33,417 nucleotides of DNA, taken from contig CAIWTA010000124.1 of NCBI GenBank assembly GCA_903915465.1, positions 1 through 33,417 of the forward strand, written 5' to 3'. Shown here one piece after another: positions 15,436 through 24,138 of the stretch (the stretch's first letter is position 1; every line of letters begins with the position of its first letter). The notes under the pieces were generated by a model. The model was not told where the DNA came from and made no database searches. It saw only the letters and a list, made by a program, of their open reading frames with translations. Both the position numbers and the translations under genes were made by a program. The stretch comes from an uncultured Bacteroidales bacterium (GTDB lineage Bacteria; Bacteroidota; Bacteroidia; Bacteroidales; FEN-979).

Positions 15436-16239
15436 TCAGATGTTAATTTGTTTTTCAGCTGTGGATAATCGTGTCATATTATTCTTTTGCAGGATTTCCC
15501 TGGCCAGGTTAAGATAATTGATAGCGCCGGTACTGCCAATATCATGAATCATGATGGTCTGACCAAAACTTGGCGCTTCTCCTAATTTTGTGTTCCTGCT
15601 GATCAAAGTGTTGAAAACCATTTGCTGGAAATGTGTTTTGACTTCTTCCGCAACCTGTTTAGAAAGGTTCAGTCGATTATCGTACATGGTAAGAAGAATC
15701 CCTTCAATATCCAGGTCTGGATTTAACCGCGTTTGTACTATTTTGATTGTGTTCAGCAATTTCCCAAGTCCTTCCAGCGCAAAGTATTCGCACTGAACCG
15801 GAATAATAACAGCGTCTGAGGCAGTAAGGACGTTGATAGTGATCAGCCCGAGAGAAGGAGAGCAATCGATGATGATGAAATCATACTCATCCTTCACCTT
15901 GTCTATTACCTTTTTCATCATTTTTTCCCGGTTCGGAAGGTTGATCATTTCCACTTCAGCACCAACCAGGTCTATGTGGGCAGGAATAAGATCCAGAAAT
16001 GGAGTAGATGTATTCAAAATGATGTTTTGGGGTTCTACATCATCAATAATACATTCATAGATGCTCGTTTTGATGGTACGGGGATCAAACCCAACCCCTG
16101 ATGTTGCATTGGCTTGCGGGTCGGCATCAATGATCAGGGTTTTGAACTCAAGAACGGCAAGACCAGCAGCCAGATTAATGGCAGTAGTCGTCTTTCCAAC
16201 CCCTCCCTTTTGATTCGCAATTGCAATGGTTTTCCCCAT
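15436..16239 (-). CDS. parA: ParA/Soj chromosome-partitioning ATPase
   Basis: ParA, 267 residues, is a Walker-type ATPase that forms DNA-bound gradients to move ParB-parS complexes. The deviant Walker A motif is KGGVGKTTT at residues 11-19 from this start; DADPQANATSG and IIDCSPSLGLITINVL are the other motifs. The open frame continues upstream to 16383, but the extra 48 residues are hydrophobic and basic, unlike the family, and would overlap the promoter at 16258-16290. The start at 16239 (MGKTIAIANQKGG) is therefore chosen. It heads the leftward run. Confidence 0.95.
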   Translation of the reverse strand: MGKTIAIANQKGGVGKTTTAINLAAGLAVLEFKTLIIDADPQANATSGVGFDPRTIKTSIYECIIDDVEPQNIILNTSTPFLDLIPAHIDLVGAEVEMINLPNREKMMKKVIDKVKDEYDFIIIDCSPSLGLITINVLTASDAVIIPVQCEYFALEGLGKLLNTIKIVQTRLNPDLDIEGILLTMYDNRLNLSKQVAEEVKTHFQQMVFNTLISRNTKLGEAPSFGQTIMIHDIGSTGAINYLNLAREILQKNNMTRLSTAEKQINI

Positions 16240-16257
16240 CTTTCTCAATAATTTTAG

Positions 16258-16290
16258 TAAAGGTAGTATGAATCTGATTTGGCTGACAAA
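16258..16290 (-). promoter_or_regulatory. Promoter of the parA-parB run
   Basis: Minus-strand TTTG (16287-16290) lies 21 nt upstream of TACCTTTA (16258-16265), a TAnnTTTG box with one mismatch. The predicted start near 16251 leaves a short leader before the ATG at 16239, which also supports the shorter parA start. Confidence 0.65.
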
Positions 16291-16375
16291 GGTCGCAAAA
16301 ATATTGCGTTTAACCGCAGCTTGTTGATTAATGTTGAAAAGTATTAAAAACAAACGGGTAAATGCAAATAGAAGA

Positions 16376-16397
16376 AACGCCATCCAGAGATGGCGTT
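16376..16397 (-). terminator. Rho-independent terminator of the PUR-family gene
   Basis: A perfect 9-bp stem AACGCCATC/GATGGCGTT with a 4-nt loop. Read on the minus strand it is followed by TTTCTTCTATTTG. It lies about 30 nt after the stop of the leftward DUF3276 gene and before the parA promoter, separating the two units. Confidence 0.75.
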
Positions 16398-16426
16398 AGA
16401 ATAGATTATCAGGAAACCAGGACCGG

Positions 16427-16804
16427 CTATTTTATTTCAGGGTCAGAAGTCAGGTCTTCAAATGAGATATCCAGATGTTTATCTCCAATAAGCTCGTTAT
16501 TGGTCGTTGCAATTTCTTCCTGCTCAATCTCCGGATGGTCTGGTGCCTTGCCGGTGCGGATGAATTCCATTGCATCACTGAGACCCATTGTAAATTTTTC
16601 AAAATCTTCACGGTACAGAAACAGTTTGTGCTTTTCGTAGAAAAACTTACCCTGCTCATTGTTAAACCGTCTTTTACTTTCCGTGATAGTCAGGTAAAGC
16701 TCTTCGCCAATAGTTGATTTAACATCAAAAAAGTAAGTTCTCTTTCCAGCCCTGACTACGCGTGAGAAAATCTCTTCCCGTTCCTTATTTTCAATTTCTT
16801 CCAT
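16427..16804 (-). CDS. PUR-family (DUF3276) nucleic-acid-binding protein
   Basis: A 125-residue protein of the DUF3276/PUR family, widespread in Bacteroidota and related by fold to the single-stranded nucleic-acid-binding Pur-alpha proteins and spirochaete BpuR. The PUR repeat is clear: EEIFSRVVRAGKRTYFFDVK, then YLTITESKRRF and FEKHKLFLYREDFEKF-like strands and helix (here FYEKHKLFLYREDFEKF). The C-terminal 35 residues are acidic and probably disordered. Its cellular role in this phylum is not established. It is a single-gene unit ended by the terminator at 16376-16397. Confidence 0.88.
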   Translation of the reverse strand: MEEIENKEREEIFSRVVRAGKRTYFFDVKSTIGEELYLTITESKRRFNNEQGKFFYEKHKLFLYREDFEKFTMGLSDAMEFIRTGKAPDHPEIEQEEIATTNNELIGDKHLDISFEDLTSDPEIK

Positions 16805-16917
16805 TTTTCTTCTTTTTGCTCGTTATCTTAGAGATAATTCTTTGAAACAGCGCAAAAATAAAAATATTATTTGATAACCAAACCCTAAATTCAAATTCAT
16901 AGTAAAAATCATCAGAT

Positions 16918-16931
16918 TATCTTTATTTTTG
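16918..16931 (+). promoter_or_regulatory. Likely -7 promoter element of nusB
   Basis: Overlapping TATCTTTA (16918-16925) and TATTTTTG (16924-16931) both resemble the TAnnTTTG element, and the GCGGCGCG that follows is a common setting for it in this phylum. No good TTTG box lies 19-21 nt upstream, so the call is tentative. The leader would be about 40 nt. Confidence 0.45.
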
Positions 16932-16980
16932 CGGCGCGAATTTCTTTACCAAAATCAGGTTTTATCTCCAATTCTCATCA

Positions 16981-17940
16981 ATGCTGGGCAGAAGACATTA
17001 TCGAATAAAAATATTTCAGGCCTTGTATGCCTGGTTCCAGGGTGGAGAAACCCGCCAGGATGTGGCAGATAGAAGTCTCCTGCTTAGCATTGAGAAGATC
17101 TACGAATTGTATTATATCCAGTTTTCTTTCCTTCTCGAAGTAATAGATTTCTATAGAAGGAAAATGGAAGATGCAAGACATAAATTTCTTCCAACCGAAG
17201 AAGATATGAATCCCAATCCCAAGCTTTTAACCAACTCGGTAATTGGGATAATATTGGCTAACAAAGATCTTCAGCGACAAATTGTACGATATAAAATTTC
17301 CTGGTCGGAAGAACAGGAAATGTTGCGAAAAATTCATCTTAAGATCAGGAATAGTAAGGATTTAAAGGAATATCTTATATCTGATGAGTGCTCCTTTGAA
17401 GAAGACCGTGAAATTGTTTACAAACTATTCAAGAAATTTATTGCACGGTCAAATGAACTGCAGTTTTTCTGTGAAGAGCGGAATATCTTCTGGACTGATG
17501 ACTACCAGTCAGCAGCTCTTCTCGTGATGAAGACCATCCGGCAGATTCCTGAAGGGTTTGCGGAAACATCCTCTCTCCCCTCATTATTTGTTAAGGATGA
17601 AGATGACGATCCGGAGGATGACCAGCGGTTCATCATTGAATTATTCCGCAAGACTATTGGGCAAAGTGAACCGCTGGGAATTCTGATTGATGGAAAAACC
17701 AAAAATTGGGAATTGGAGCGTATTGCTCTTACCGATATTATTTTGATCAAGATGGCGATGGTAGAATTAATATACTTTCCTGCCATTCCAATCAAGGTAA
17801 CGCTCAATGAATATATAGAGATGTCCAAACTTTTCAGCACACCCAAAAGCCAGATGTTCATCAACGGATTATTGGATAAAATGGTGGAAGACCTCAAGGC
17901 TGAAAAAAAGATAAAGAAAATGGGCAGGGGACTGATATAA
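16981..17940 (+). CDS. nusB: NusB-family transcription antitermination protein
   Basis: A 319-residue NusB. The canonical bacterial protein is about 140 residues and binds boxA RNA with NusE/S10 for rRNA antitermination. Bacteroidota versions carry a long extra N-terminal and middle region, as here. The start MLGRRHYRIKIFQALYAWFQ matches the first NusB helix, and the C-terminal half (NWELERIALTDIILIKMAMV, then TLNEYIEMSKLFSTPKSQMF) is the conserved NusB core ending in GLLDKMVEDLK. The segment around residues 210-222 is acidic (DEDDDPEDD). It begins a short rightward group with porQ 44 nt downstream. Confidence 0.9.
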   Translation: MLGRRHYRIKIFQALYAWFQGGETRQDVADRSLLLSIEKIYELYYIQFSFLLEVIDFYRRKMEDARHKFLPTEEDMNPNPKLLTNSVIGIILANKDLQRQIVRYKISWSEEQEMLRKIHLKIRNSKDLKEYLISDECSFEEDREIVYKLFKKFIARSNELQFFCEERNIFWTDDYQSAALLVMKTIRQIPEGFAETSSLPSLFVKDEDDDPEDDQRFIIELFRKTIGQSEPLGILIDGKTKNWELERIALTDIILIKMAMVELIYFPAIPIKVTLNEYIEMSKLFSTPKSQMFINGLLDKMVEDLKAEKKIKKMGRGLI

Positions 17941-17984
17941 TATTTTTCTCTCAGCAACGTTTACAAATAAAACATTTCCATATC

Positions 17985-19055
17985 GTGACCAATTTTCGAA
18001 GATTAGCTTGTCTTACCTGCTCCTTGTTTTTTCTTGTTTCATTTTCGGCTGTTGCGCAGATTGGAGGGCGTTCGACTTATGATTTTTTAACCCGGACCAA
18101 TTCTGCGCGTGTTGCTGCCATGGGGGGAAATTTTTTATCTATCAAAGACAATGATTTGAGCTTGGTTTTGACCAACCCTTCGCTAATCACAGCGGAAATG
18201 AATAATGTTCTGGTTTTGGATTATGACAACCTTCGTACCGGTTACAACTATGGAGATATCATGTATTCCAGGACTTTCAACAAGTTTGGGAGTTTTGCCG
18301 GCGCGTTTCAGTTCATAAATTATGGAACATTTACGGGAGCGGACGAAGCAGGTACACTGACAGGGAATTTCTCTGCCGCAGAATATGCACTAAACGTTGG
18401 GTGGGGCAGACAATTAAGCCCTTACTTCTCCATTGGCGCGAATGGAAAATTAATCTATTCACAACTTGAAAGTTACCATTCTTTTGGACTTGCAGTGGAT
18501 GTTGCGGGAACATTTACTACAAAGGAAGGTTATTTTTCAGCTTCACTTCTTGCCAGGAATATAGGCATTCAGATTGTTCCTTACCGCCCGGGAACCCGTG
18601 ATCCTCTTCCTTTCGAAATGCAGCTTGGTATGTCATCAAAGTTGAAGCATATTCCTGTACGTATTTCATTGTTATATAATAACCTTGAAAAGTGGGATCT
18701 TTCGTATACAGACCCCAACAGTCCGGATAACAAACCCGACCCGATCACAGGGGAAATAAAATCAAAAAGCGGGATCAGCAAATTTGCGGATATTTTTATG
18801 CGTCATATTGTAATTGGAACAGAGATTACTATTGCAAAGGTTCTTGCTCTTCGTGTGGGATACAACTATAAAACAAGGCAGGAAATGAAACTTGCTGATC
18901 GTAAAGCGCTGAGTGGCTTCTCTTATGGATTTGGACTCCGGATAAAAATGTTTGCTTTTAGTTATACACGTCTTACTTACCAGCCCGGTAGCCTGAATCC
19001 CAACTACCTTTCCTTTGCCATGAATTTAGGAGCATTCGCAAAAAAAGCAAAATAG
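17985..19055 (+). CDS. porQ: PorQ, type IX secretion system component
   Basis: A 356-residue outer-membrane beta-barrel of the PorQ/PorV-like group, part of the type IX secretion machinery that exports and anchors proteins carrying C-terminal sorting domains. It starts with GTG at 17985, which alone gives a complete signal peptide (RLACLTCSLFFLVSFSAVAQ). The mature start GGRSTYDFLTRTNSARVAAM and the following LSLVLTNPSLI are the strongest family signatures. The remainder is alternating amphipathic strands. The role fits the two sorting-domain proteins encoded at 22619-25563. The protein ends LGAFAKKAK, just before the DUF4197 gene. Confidence 0.88.
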   Translation: MTNFRRLACLTCSLFFLVSFSAVAQIGGRSTYDFLTRTNSARVAAMGGNFLSIKDNDLSLVLTNPSLITAEMNNVLVLDYDNLRTGYNYGDIMYSRTFNKFGSFAGAFQFINYGTFTGADEAGTLTGNFSAAEYALNVGWGRQLSPYFSIGANGKLIYSQLESYHSFGLAVDVAGTFTTKEGYFSASLLARNIGIQIVPYRPGTRDPLPFEMQLGMSSKLKHIPVRISLLYNNLEKWDLSYTDPNSPDNKPDPITGEIKSKSGISKFADIFMRHIVIGTEITIAKVLALRVGYNYKTRQEMKLADRKALSGFSYGFGLRIKMFAFSYTRLTYQPGSLNPNYLSFAMNLGAFAKKAK

Positions 19056-19111
19056 CTTTCCTTCATTTATTTGACTTCAAGTTATCAGGCACAACTCAAT
19101 TATTTATACAA

Positions 19112-19834
19112 ATGATCATGAAAAGCCGGTTATTCCTTTTTGTATTGGTATGTAATGTAATTTTTTCTTTTGCTGCTCGTGCCCAGTTTTTGGATGATGT
19201 AAGGAAGATAGTAATACAGGATAAAGGTGGATTGACGGAAAATGATGCTGTTAGCGGGATAAAGGAAGCTCTGGTCAAAGGAATTGGAGAAAGTGTTAAA
19301 ATTGTTTCTAAAGTGGACGGCTATTTTGCCAATCCTGCAATTAAAATTCCATTTCCGGAAGATGCGCGCACCATAGAGTCAAAATTAAGGGCAATTGGTT
19401 TGGGTAGCAAAGTGGATGAGGTGGTTCTTTCAATCAACCGGGCAGCAGAAGATGCTGCAAAAAGCGCAGAAACAGTTTTTATTGCTGCAATCAAAGGAAT
19501 GACAGTCAATGATGCCATTCAGATTGTAAAAGGTAAAAATGATGCAGCAACGCAGTACCTGTCAAAAACAACCTCACCTGAACTCAGAACAAAATTTCGT
19601 CCAATTATCAAAGCTTCGCTCGATAAGGTTGATGCCACCAGACTTTGGGCGGATGTGATTACTACTTATAACCAAATTCCTTTTGTCACAAAACAAAATC
19701 CAGACCTTACCGGATATGTTACAGATAAGGCGATTGACGGGTTATTTGTAATGATTGCAAAGGAAGAACTTAAGATCCGCCAGAATCCTGCTGCCAGGAC
19801 GTCAGAAATACTAAAGAAAGTTTTTGGGAATTAG
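19112..19834 (+). CDS. DUF4197-family exported protein
   Basis: A 240-residue protein with a signal peptide (MKSRLFLFVLVCNVIFSFAA, cut after RAQ) and the DUF4197 pattern: GLTENDAVSGIKEALVKGIG, IPFPEDARTIESKLRAIGLG, AAEDAAKSAETVFIAAIKGM and a C-terminal DGLFVMIAKEELKIRQNPAA. The domain is all-helical and found in many Gram-negative bacteria; its function is not known to me. The ATG at 19118 is an equally good start. The TAG stop lies where the tandem REP-like array begins (19833), so the gene and the array abut. Confidence 0.85.
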   Translation: MIMKSRLFLFVLVCNVIFSFAARAQFLDDVRKIVIQDKGGLTENDAVSGIKEALVKGIGESVKIVSKVDGYFANPAIKIPFPEDARTIESKLRAIGLGSKVDEVVLSINRAAEDAAKSAETVFIAAIKGMTVNDAIQIVKGKNDAATQYLSKTTSPELRTKFRPIIKASLDKVDATRLWADVITTYNQIPFVTKQNPDLTGYVTDKAIDGLFVMIAKEELKIRQNPAARTSEILKKVFGN

Positions 19835-19990
19835 CCGGAAACAAGGCACGCGTTTCAAACGCGCGCTATCCATGATAACCGGAAACAAGGCACGCGTTTC
19901 AAACGCGCGCTATCCATGATAGCCGGAAACAAGGCACGCGTTTCAAACGCGCGCCATCCATGCTAGCCGGGAACAAGGCACGCGTTTCAC
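19833..19990. repeat. Tandem REP-like array, 44-bp period
   Basis: Units lie at 19833-19876, 19877-19920 and 19921-19964, with a truncated fourth unit at 19965-19990. The units differ at only one to four positions. Each contains CGCGTTTCAAACGCG, a perfect 7-bp inverted repeat around one base, flanked by GGCA and CGC. A diverged single copy lies at 111-134. There are no unique spacers, so this is not a CRISPR array. It begins at the DUF4197 stop codon and may act as the 3' end of that transcript. Confidence 0.88.
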
Positions 19991-20001
19991 AGAGATGAAC
20001 T

Positions 20002-20110
20002 GTTCATTTTTATCTGTTAACTATTCAACGGCAATTGTACATTATTCACTGGGTGAAGTAGTGAACAACCAATAACGTTCAGTGAACAGAAAATAACTAC
20101 CAGTGAAAAG
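20002..20110. repeat. AT-rich arm of the composite repeat, copy 2
   Basis: The segment GTTCATTTTTATCTGTTAAC and what follows, up to about 20070, aligns with 179-245 near the left edge. In both places it follows a REP-like palindrome and precedes the 3' end of a leftward gene (rny here, the Crp/Fnr gene there). The rest of the stretch to 20124 is AT-rich with repeated GTGAAC motifs. Confidence 0.5.
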
Positions 20111-20124
20111 TTTTTTAAATCATT

Positions 20125-21666
20125 TTATTTCGCGTAACTGATCGCCCTTGTTTCCCTGATTACCGTTATTTTGATCTGACCAGGGTAAGTCATTTCGTTC
20201 TGAATTTTGCGGGAAAGGTCAAAAGCTACTTGATTTGCTTCAGCATCTGTCACTTTTTCAGCGCCAACGATCACGCGAAGTTCCCGACCAGCCTGAATTG
20301 CGTATGTTTTCACAACTCCGGGATAAGTAAGTGCCAATTCTTCGAGGTGCTTCAGTCTTTCAATATATGCATCCACAACTTCCCTGCGGGCTCCGGGTCT
20401 TGCACCAGAGATAGCATCGCAAACCTGAACAATAGGAGAAATCAGGTTATCCATTTCAATTTCATCATGGTGAGCACCGATAGCATTACATATTTCCGGT
20501 TTTTCCTTGAATTTTTCTGCTGCTTTCATTCCCAGAATGGCATGTGGAAGTTCCGGTTCTGTATCAGGGACTTTCCCAATATCATGTAAAAGACCTGCTC
20601 TCTTGGCCTTTTTGGGATTTAACCCGAGCTCGGCGGCCATGGTTGCAGATAACTTGGCCACCTCAATGGAATGATGAAGTAAGTTCTGTCCGTATGAAGA
20701 ACGATATTTCATTTTCCCGATTAAGCGAACCAACTCGTGATGCATATTGTGAATTCCAAGGTCAAGAGTGATCCTTTTTCCGGTTTCGATGATCTCCTGT
20801 TCGATCTGTTTTTTTGTTTTTGCCACAACTTCTTCAATACGTGCAGGATGTATGCGTCCGTCAGTAACAAGTTTATGAAGAGAAAGCCGCGCAATTTCAC
20901 GGCGGATAGGATCAAATCCTGAAAGGATAATTGCATCGGGGGAATCATCAATGATGATTTCAATGCCGGTAAGTGCTTCCAGGGTACGGATGTTACGACC
21001 TTCTCTGCCGATGATACGACCTTTTATTTCTTCGTTCTCAATATTAAAGACCGAAACTGTGTTCTCGATCGCGTGCTCACTTGCAGTACGCTGGATTGTT
21101 TCGATAACAATTTTCTTAGCTTCAGTATTGGCGGTGATCCTGGCTTCATCGATAATATCTTTCATCTGAACCAGTGCTTCCGACCGGGCTTCTTCTTTCA
21201 ATGACTCAACAAGCTGACTTTTTGCTTCAGCTGCTGAAAGATTGGCTATAGTTTCCAGTTTGTCAATTTGTACCTTATGTGCTTTTTCAAGGTCCGCTTG
21301 TTTCTTATTTACCAGCTCCAGTTGAGTCTGAAGCGTTTGTTTGATAGCGACAGTCTCTTTCTGTTTCTTCTGAAGTTCGTCTACTTTCTGGTTAAGGCCT
21401 ACTTCTTTTTGTTTCAGCCGGTTTTCACTCTTTTGAATCTCATCGTTCTTCTCATGAACGAGTTTCTCATGTTCTGATTTAAGTTGAAGGAATTTTTCTT
21501 TAGCCTGAAGGATCTTGTCTTTTTTAATCATTTCGGCTTTTTCCAACGCTTCCTTCAGGATCATGTCCCTTTTGCGGTCCATTGCCTTGCGTAAAATTGT
21601 ACTTGTGATCAGGCCACCAATGATGATGCCTGATACGCTGATGATCAGAATGGTAATAATGTCCAT
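20125..21666 (-). CDS. rny: Ribonuclease Y
   Basis: RNase Y, 513 residues, is a membrane-anchored endoribonuclease that starts mRNA decay. The order of parts is complete: one N-terminal transmembrane helix (about 3-25), a long coiled coil (about 30-190), a KH domain with [20 protein letters not shown] (about 213-232), and an HD domain with LLHDIGK near residue 355 and GAHHDEIEM after it. The sequence shows no truncation or damage. It is the last gene of a leftward unit, after the structured RNA and zapA. The 3' flank holds the composite repeat. Confidence 0.96.
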   Translation of the reverse strand: MDIITILIISVSGIIIGGLITSTILRKAMDRKRDMILKEALEKAEMIKKDKILQAKEKFLQLKSEHEKLVHEKNDEIQKSENRLKQKEVGLNQKVDELQKKQKETVAIKQTLQTQLELVNKKQADLEKAHKVQIDKLETIANLSAAEAKSQLVESLKEEARSEALVQMKDIIDEARITANTEAKKIVIETIQRTASEHAIENTVSVFNIENEEIKGRIIGREGRNIRTLEALTGIEIIIDDSPDAIILSGFDPIRREIARLSLHKLVTDGRIHPARIEEVVAKTKKQIEQEIIETGKRITLDLGIHNMHHELVRLIGKMKYRSSYGQNLLHHSIEVAKLSATMAAELGLNPKKAKRAGLLHDIGKVPDTEPELPHAILGMKAAEKFKEKPEICNAIGAHHDEIEMDNLISPIVQVCDAISGARPGARREVVDAYIERLKHLEELALTYPGVVKTYAIQAGRELRVIVGAEKVTDAEANQVAFDLSRKIQNEMTYPGQIKITVIRETRAISYAK

Positions 21667-21711
21667 CTTAAAAAATTTAGTTGGTTATTTGGATGGAAGG
21701 AGAAAGGAAAC

Positions 21712-21907
21712 AAAAAACCCGCATTAAACCGGAGGTATTGATAAACCTCAATTGACACGAATAGGGCTGCCAGGCAATTCGAACGTCCACCGCCACTGTC
21801 GAAACAATGATCCCACCGAAGTGGAATGAGGCCTGTCCTACAAGTCTATGAGCTTTGCCCTAATGTTTGTAATGTTAGGTTTACAAACTGTTGGTTATAA
21901 TGCGGGT
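21712..21907 (-). ncRNA. ssrS: Probable 6S RNA between zapA and rny
   Basis: On the minus strand a sequence of about 190 nt is closed by a perfect 10-bp stem: ACCCGCATTA (21898-21907) with TAATGCGGGT (21717-21726), followed by a run of six T. Inside are the inner pairs TAGGGC/GCCCTA (21857-21862 with 21762-21767) and CAGGC/GCCTG (21831-21835 with 21771-21775), a hairpin GTTTGTAA/TTACAAAC (21865-21888), a GAGGT/ACCTC hairpin (21732-21749) and CCAC-TTCG-GTGG (21813-21824). Length, long closing stem, interrupted rod shape and the place beside zapA all fit 6S RNA, which binds RNA polymerase holoenzyme in stationary phase. The family is inferred from structure and neighbours, not from a model match. 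Confidence 0.62.
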
Positions 21908-21932
21908 AATCTTAAATATGTGTCAAAGAACG

Positions 21933-22232
21933 TTAAAAATTCGGATGCTGAAGAATTTCATCCAAAGCCTTATCAATTGTCGACAACTTCATTGTTGTGG
22001 TATGGTCTGATTCAGAGGCTGTCTGTTCATTCTGTAGATAGCTTGTCGTATATTCAAGTGCCACCATGGCTAACAAATCTTGTTTGTCCTTATAAGCATA
22101 ACTACTCGAATAGTCTTTTATTCTTTTGTCAATCAATTTTGCTGCTTTTCTAAATAATTCTTCATTTTCATTTTCAATCACTAATTTGTAAGGCCGGTCA
22201 GCAACAGTTATTGATATTGAAAGCTCTTTCAT
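21933..22232 (-). CDS. zapA: Cell division protein ZapA-like
   Basis: A 99-residue ZapA-type protein. ZapA binds FtsZ and promotes bundling of the division ring. The N-terminal part (MKELSISITVADRPYKLVIE) is the globular head, and ELFRKAAKLIDKRIKDYSSS followed by DLLAMVALEYTTSYLQ is the conserved helix region. The C-terminal tail is short and polar. It lies 19 nt after the coiled-coil gene and just upstream of the 6S-like RNA, an association known for zapA in proteobacteria as well. Confidence 0.85.
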   Translation of the reverse strand: MKELSISITVADRPYKLVIENENEELFRKAAKLIDKRIKDYSSSYAYKDKQDLLAMVALEYTTSYLQNEQTASESDHTTTMKLSTIDKALDEILQHPNF

Positions 22233-22251
22233 TGGCTTTGTACTTGCATTC

Positions 22252-22539
22252 TTAAGTGTTCAGCAGTCCGATGCATTTATCAATTTCCCGCACCAGTTCA
22301 CTAATTTTTGTTTTTGCTTCTACTGCTCCTTCTTTGGTTTCTAAAGTTTTAGATAATTTAAGTATTCTGTATTGGTCTTTTAATTTAATAATTTCATCTT
22401 TTTGTATGTCATGGATTTTGTTTAGTTCCTGAATTTCATCCCGGGACTTCTCCATTTTTTCAAGTAGTTCCTTTTGCCTATCGATCAGTTTGTGCAGTTT
22501 GAGTTCTATTCCTGCTACGAGTGAAGTAACATTCGTCAT
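22252..22539 (-). CDS. Small coiled-coil protein upstream of zapA
   Basis: A 95-residue protein that is almost entirely a predicted coiled coil: regular heptads run from LIDRQKELLEKMEKSRDEIQ through KDEIIKLKDQYRILKLSKTL and the C-terminal KISELVREIDKCIGLLN. There are no enzyme motifs and no signal peptide. The place directly before zapA suggests a division-related partner, similar in kind to ZapB, but no homology to ZapB is claimed. It is the first gene after the promoter at 22564-22571. Confidence 0.75.
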   Translation of the reverse strand: MTNVTSLVAGIELKLHKLIDRQKELLEKMEKSRDEIQELNKIHDIQKDEIIKLKDQYRILKLSKTLETKEGAVEAKTKISELVREIDKCIGLLNT

Positions 22540-22563
22540 TGATCAAATTCATCAAAGGATGTG

Positions 22564-22571
22564 CAAAGGTA
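22564..22571 (-). promoter_or_regulatory. Promoter -7 box for the zapA-rny unit
   Basis: Minus-strand TACCTTTG is an exact TAnnTTTG match, 25 nt upstream of the coiled-coil start codon. A TTTA sequence lies 21 nt further upstream where TTTG is expected, so the -33 box is weak. The unit read from here would be coiled-coil protein, zapA, 6S-like RNA and possibly rny. Confidence 0.6.
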
Positions 22572-22618
22572 ATCAATATTCAGCATTTCATTTAAAAAAA
22601 TTGATACCCTTGCCCGGG

Positions 22619-24040
22619 TTATAAAAGCGTTATTTTTCGCTGGATACTCTTGTCGTTGATTTTCAAAGTACAGATATAGATCCCCGGAGCCACGCAATTG
22701 CCATTATCGTCTTTCGCATCCCACACCAGAGAGTGTTTCCCGGGAATATCAACTCCATTTTTCAGAATCCTGATTTCTTTCCCCATCATAGTGAAAATTG
22801 CAATCTCAGATGAACCTCCGTTTTTAAGTTCATAGTCAATGGTCGTCGACTTGTCAAACGGATTGGGATAATTCCGCAGCGCAACTGATCCGTCAGATTG
22901 GCGTTCATTGATCCCTTCGGGCACATCAATGTGCGATATCCAAATCTGCCAGTGATTATTCCGCCACGATTCCCAGCAGAGGAACACAGTCACGTATCCA
23001 TACATATACCTCCAGGTTGAGAAAAATTGCGGATGAAGGTTTGAACTTTCATAGTTTGAAATGTTAACAAAAGTTGTATCAAATAAATCCTGATTAACAT
23101 AAACTTCATAGTTACTGGTGATATCAGAAGCAAAGGAAAAAAATGTAAATGGAAACGGGAATCCCATCTTTGTTACAATCGGAACAGAAGTAAACACTGG
23201 ATCGATATTATTTGCATCAGGAAAATCAGTGATGGAGTAGAATGTCTGACTGCTTACATCTGCGCATTTTAATCTCCAGTCAGCGCTTTCTTTTGCCTGC
23301 CAGACAAGGAAAGAATTCTGGCCATCTCCGCATGACAATTTCGCATTAACTCCATCGATAAGTTGAGCTGGTGGGCCCCATACTGAAGTTCCGTAATCAT
23401 TGACTGAATACATAATCACGGTATCCGTTCCGATAACCTTTTCCCATTCGCAATAACCCCATGATAGCACAGGATTATGGCAATTCCCCTGGTCAAGTAC
23501 TACAGGCGTTTCAATAGAGGGATTGCCACCTATTGAGTATTTCTTGATCATAATGGCACCGTTTTGTTCCCATACAATTCCCGGGTTGAAAAGATACTTG
23601 TAATTTTGCTCATCCGCAGGAGAATTGCACACAGCTACGGGTGGAGCAACAGACCGATCTTTAAGAACCTTGCTGGTGTATATATCCCAGTTACCGTTCA
23701 TGTTTGTTTCATACAGAACAATCAGGATTGTGTCGCCACTGATCCAGTTAAATACCTTGGGATTACGGAAATGAACATTCGGCTGAGAGAGAATTGCAAA
23801 GGGTTCGCTCATCGTCAGAAGGTTTCTCCCATAAATAGCTGTTGACGAGGTATCAACAGATCTTTCCCATACAAAATAGACCGAATCACTGTAATTATCA
23901 AAAAGGTCGAGCATGTTGATATTCATATTGTTTGTAAGGGAATCTGTGATAGGGACAGGTTCCGTCCAAACAATCGTCTGGCCAAATCCATAACAAACGG
24001 ATGAAGCATAAATAAGGATGAACAGGAAGAAATTTTTCAT
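22619..24040 (-). CDS. Secreted protein with type IX sorting domain (paralog A)
   Basis: A 473-residue exported protein of unknown function. It has a signal peptide (FLFILIYASSVCYGFGQ), a central region of about 360 residues rich in Trp and Tyr with repeating beta-strand-like segments (for example PVVLDQGNCHNPVLSWGYCE), and a C-terminal type IX sorting domain of about 75 residues starting YPNPFDKSTTIDYEL and ending APGIYICTLKINDKSIQRKI. The central repeats suggest a propeller-like or beta-sandwich fold; that is inference. It is clearly paralogous over its whole length to the next gene, and PorQ is encoded nearby. Confidence 0.85.
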   Translation of the reverse strand: MKNFFLFILIYASSVCYGFGQTIVWTEPVPITDSLTNNMNINMLDLFDNYSDSVYFVWERSVDTSSTAIYGRNLLTMSEPFAILSQPNVHFRNPKVFNWISGDTILIVLYETNMNGNWDIYTSKVLKDRSVAPPVAVCNSPADEQNYKYLFNPGIVWEQNGAIMIKKYSIGGNPSIETPVVLDQGNCHNPVLSWGYCEWEKVIGTDTVIMYSVNDYGTSVWGPPAQLIDGVNAKLSCGDGQNSFLVWQAKESADWRLKCADVSSQTFYSITDFPDANNIDPVFTSVPIVTKMGFPFPFTFFSFASDITSNYEVYVNQDLFDTTFVNISNYESSNLHPQFFSTWRYMYGYVTVFLCWESWRNNHWQIWISHIDVPEGINERQSDGSVALRNYPNPFDKSTTIDYELKNGGSSEIAIFTMMGKEIRILKNGVDIPGKHSLVWDAKDDNGNCVAPGIYICTLKINDKSIQRKITLL

Positions 24041-24138
24041 GGATTATCTTTTATAGAATTGTTGATTACCCGAATAAATATTATGCTGATTCAATTTTGT
24101 TTTTCTGCTTACTTAATTATCAAAAGAAAAAGCCAGGT

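Noticed and set aside
16240-16383. N-terminal extension of ParA
   Set aside because: The extra 48 residues do not match the family and overlap a good promoter; MGKTIAIANQKGG is the normal start.
19833-19990. Possible CRISPR array
   Set aside because: The 44-bp units are contiguous tandem copies with no unique spacers, and no cas gene is nearby.
19965-19995. GCGTTTCAC resembling half of a parS site
   Set aside because: Only a half-site similarity to the GTTTCACGTGAAAC palindrome; it is the truncated edge of the fourth tandem unit.
21848-22153. 101-residue open frame across the 6S-like RNA and zapA
   Set aside because: It is antisense to zapA and to the structured RNA, with no recognisable domain.
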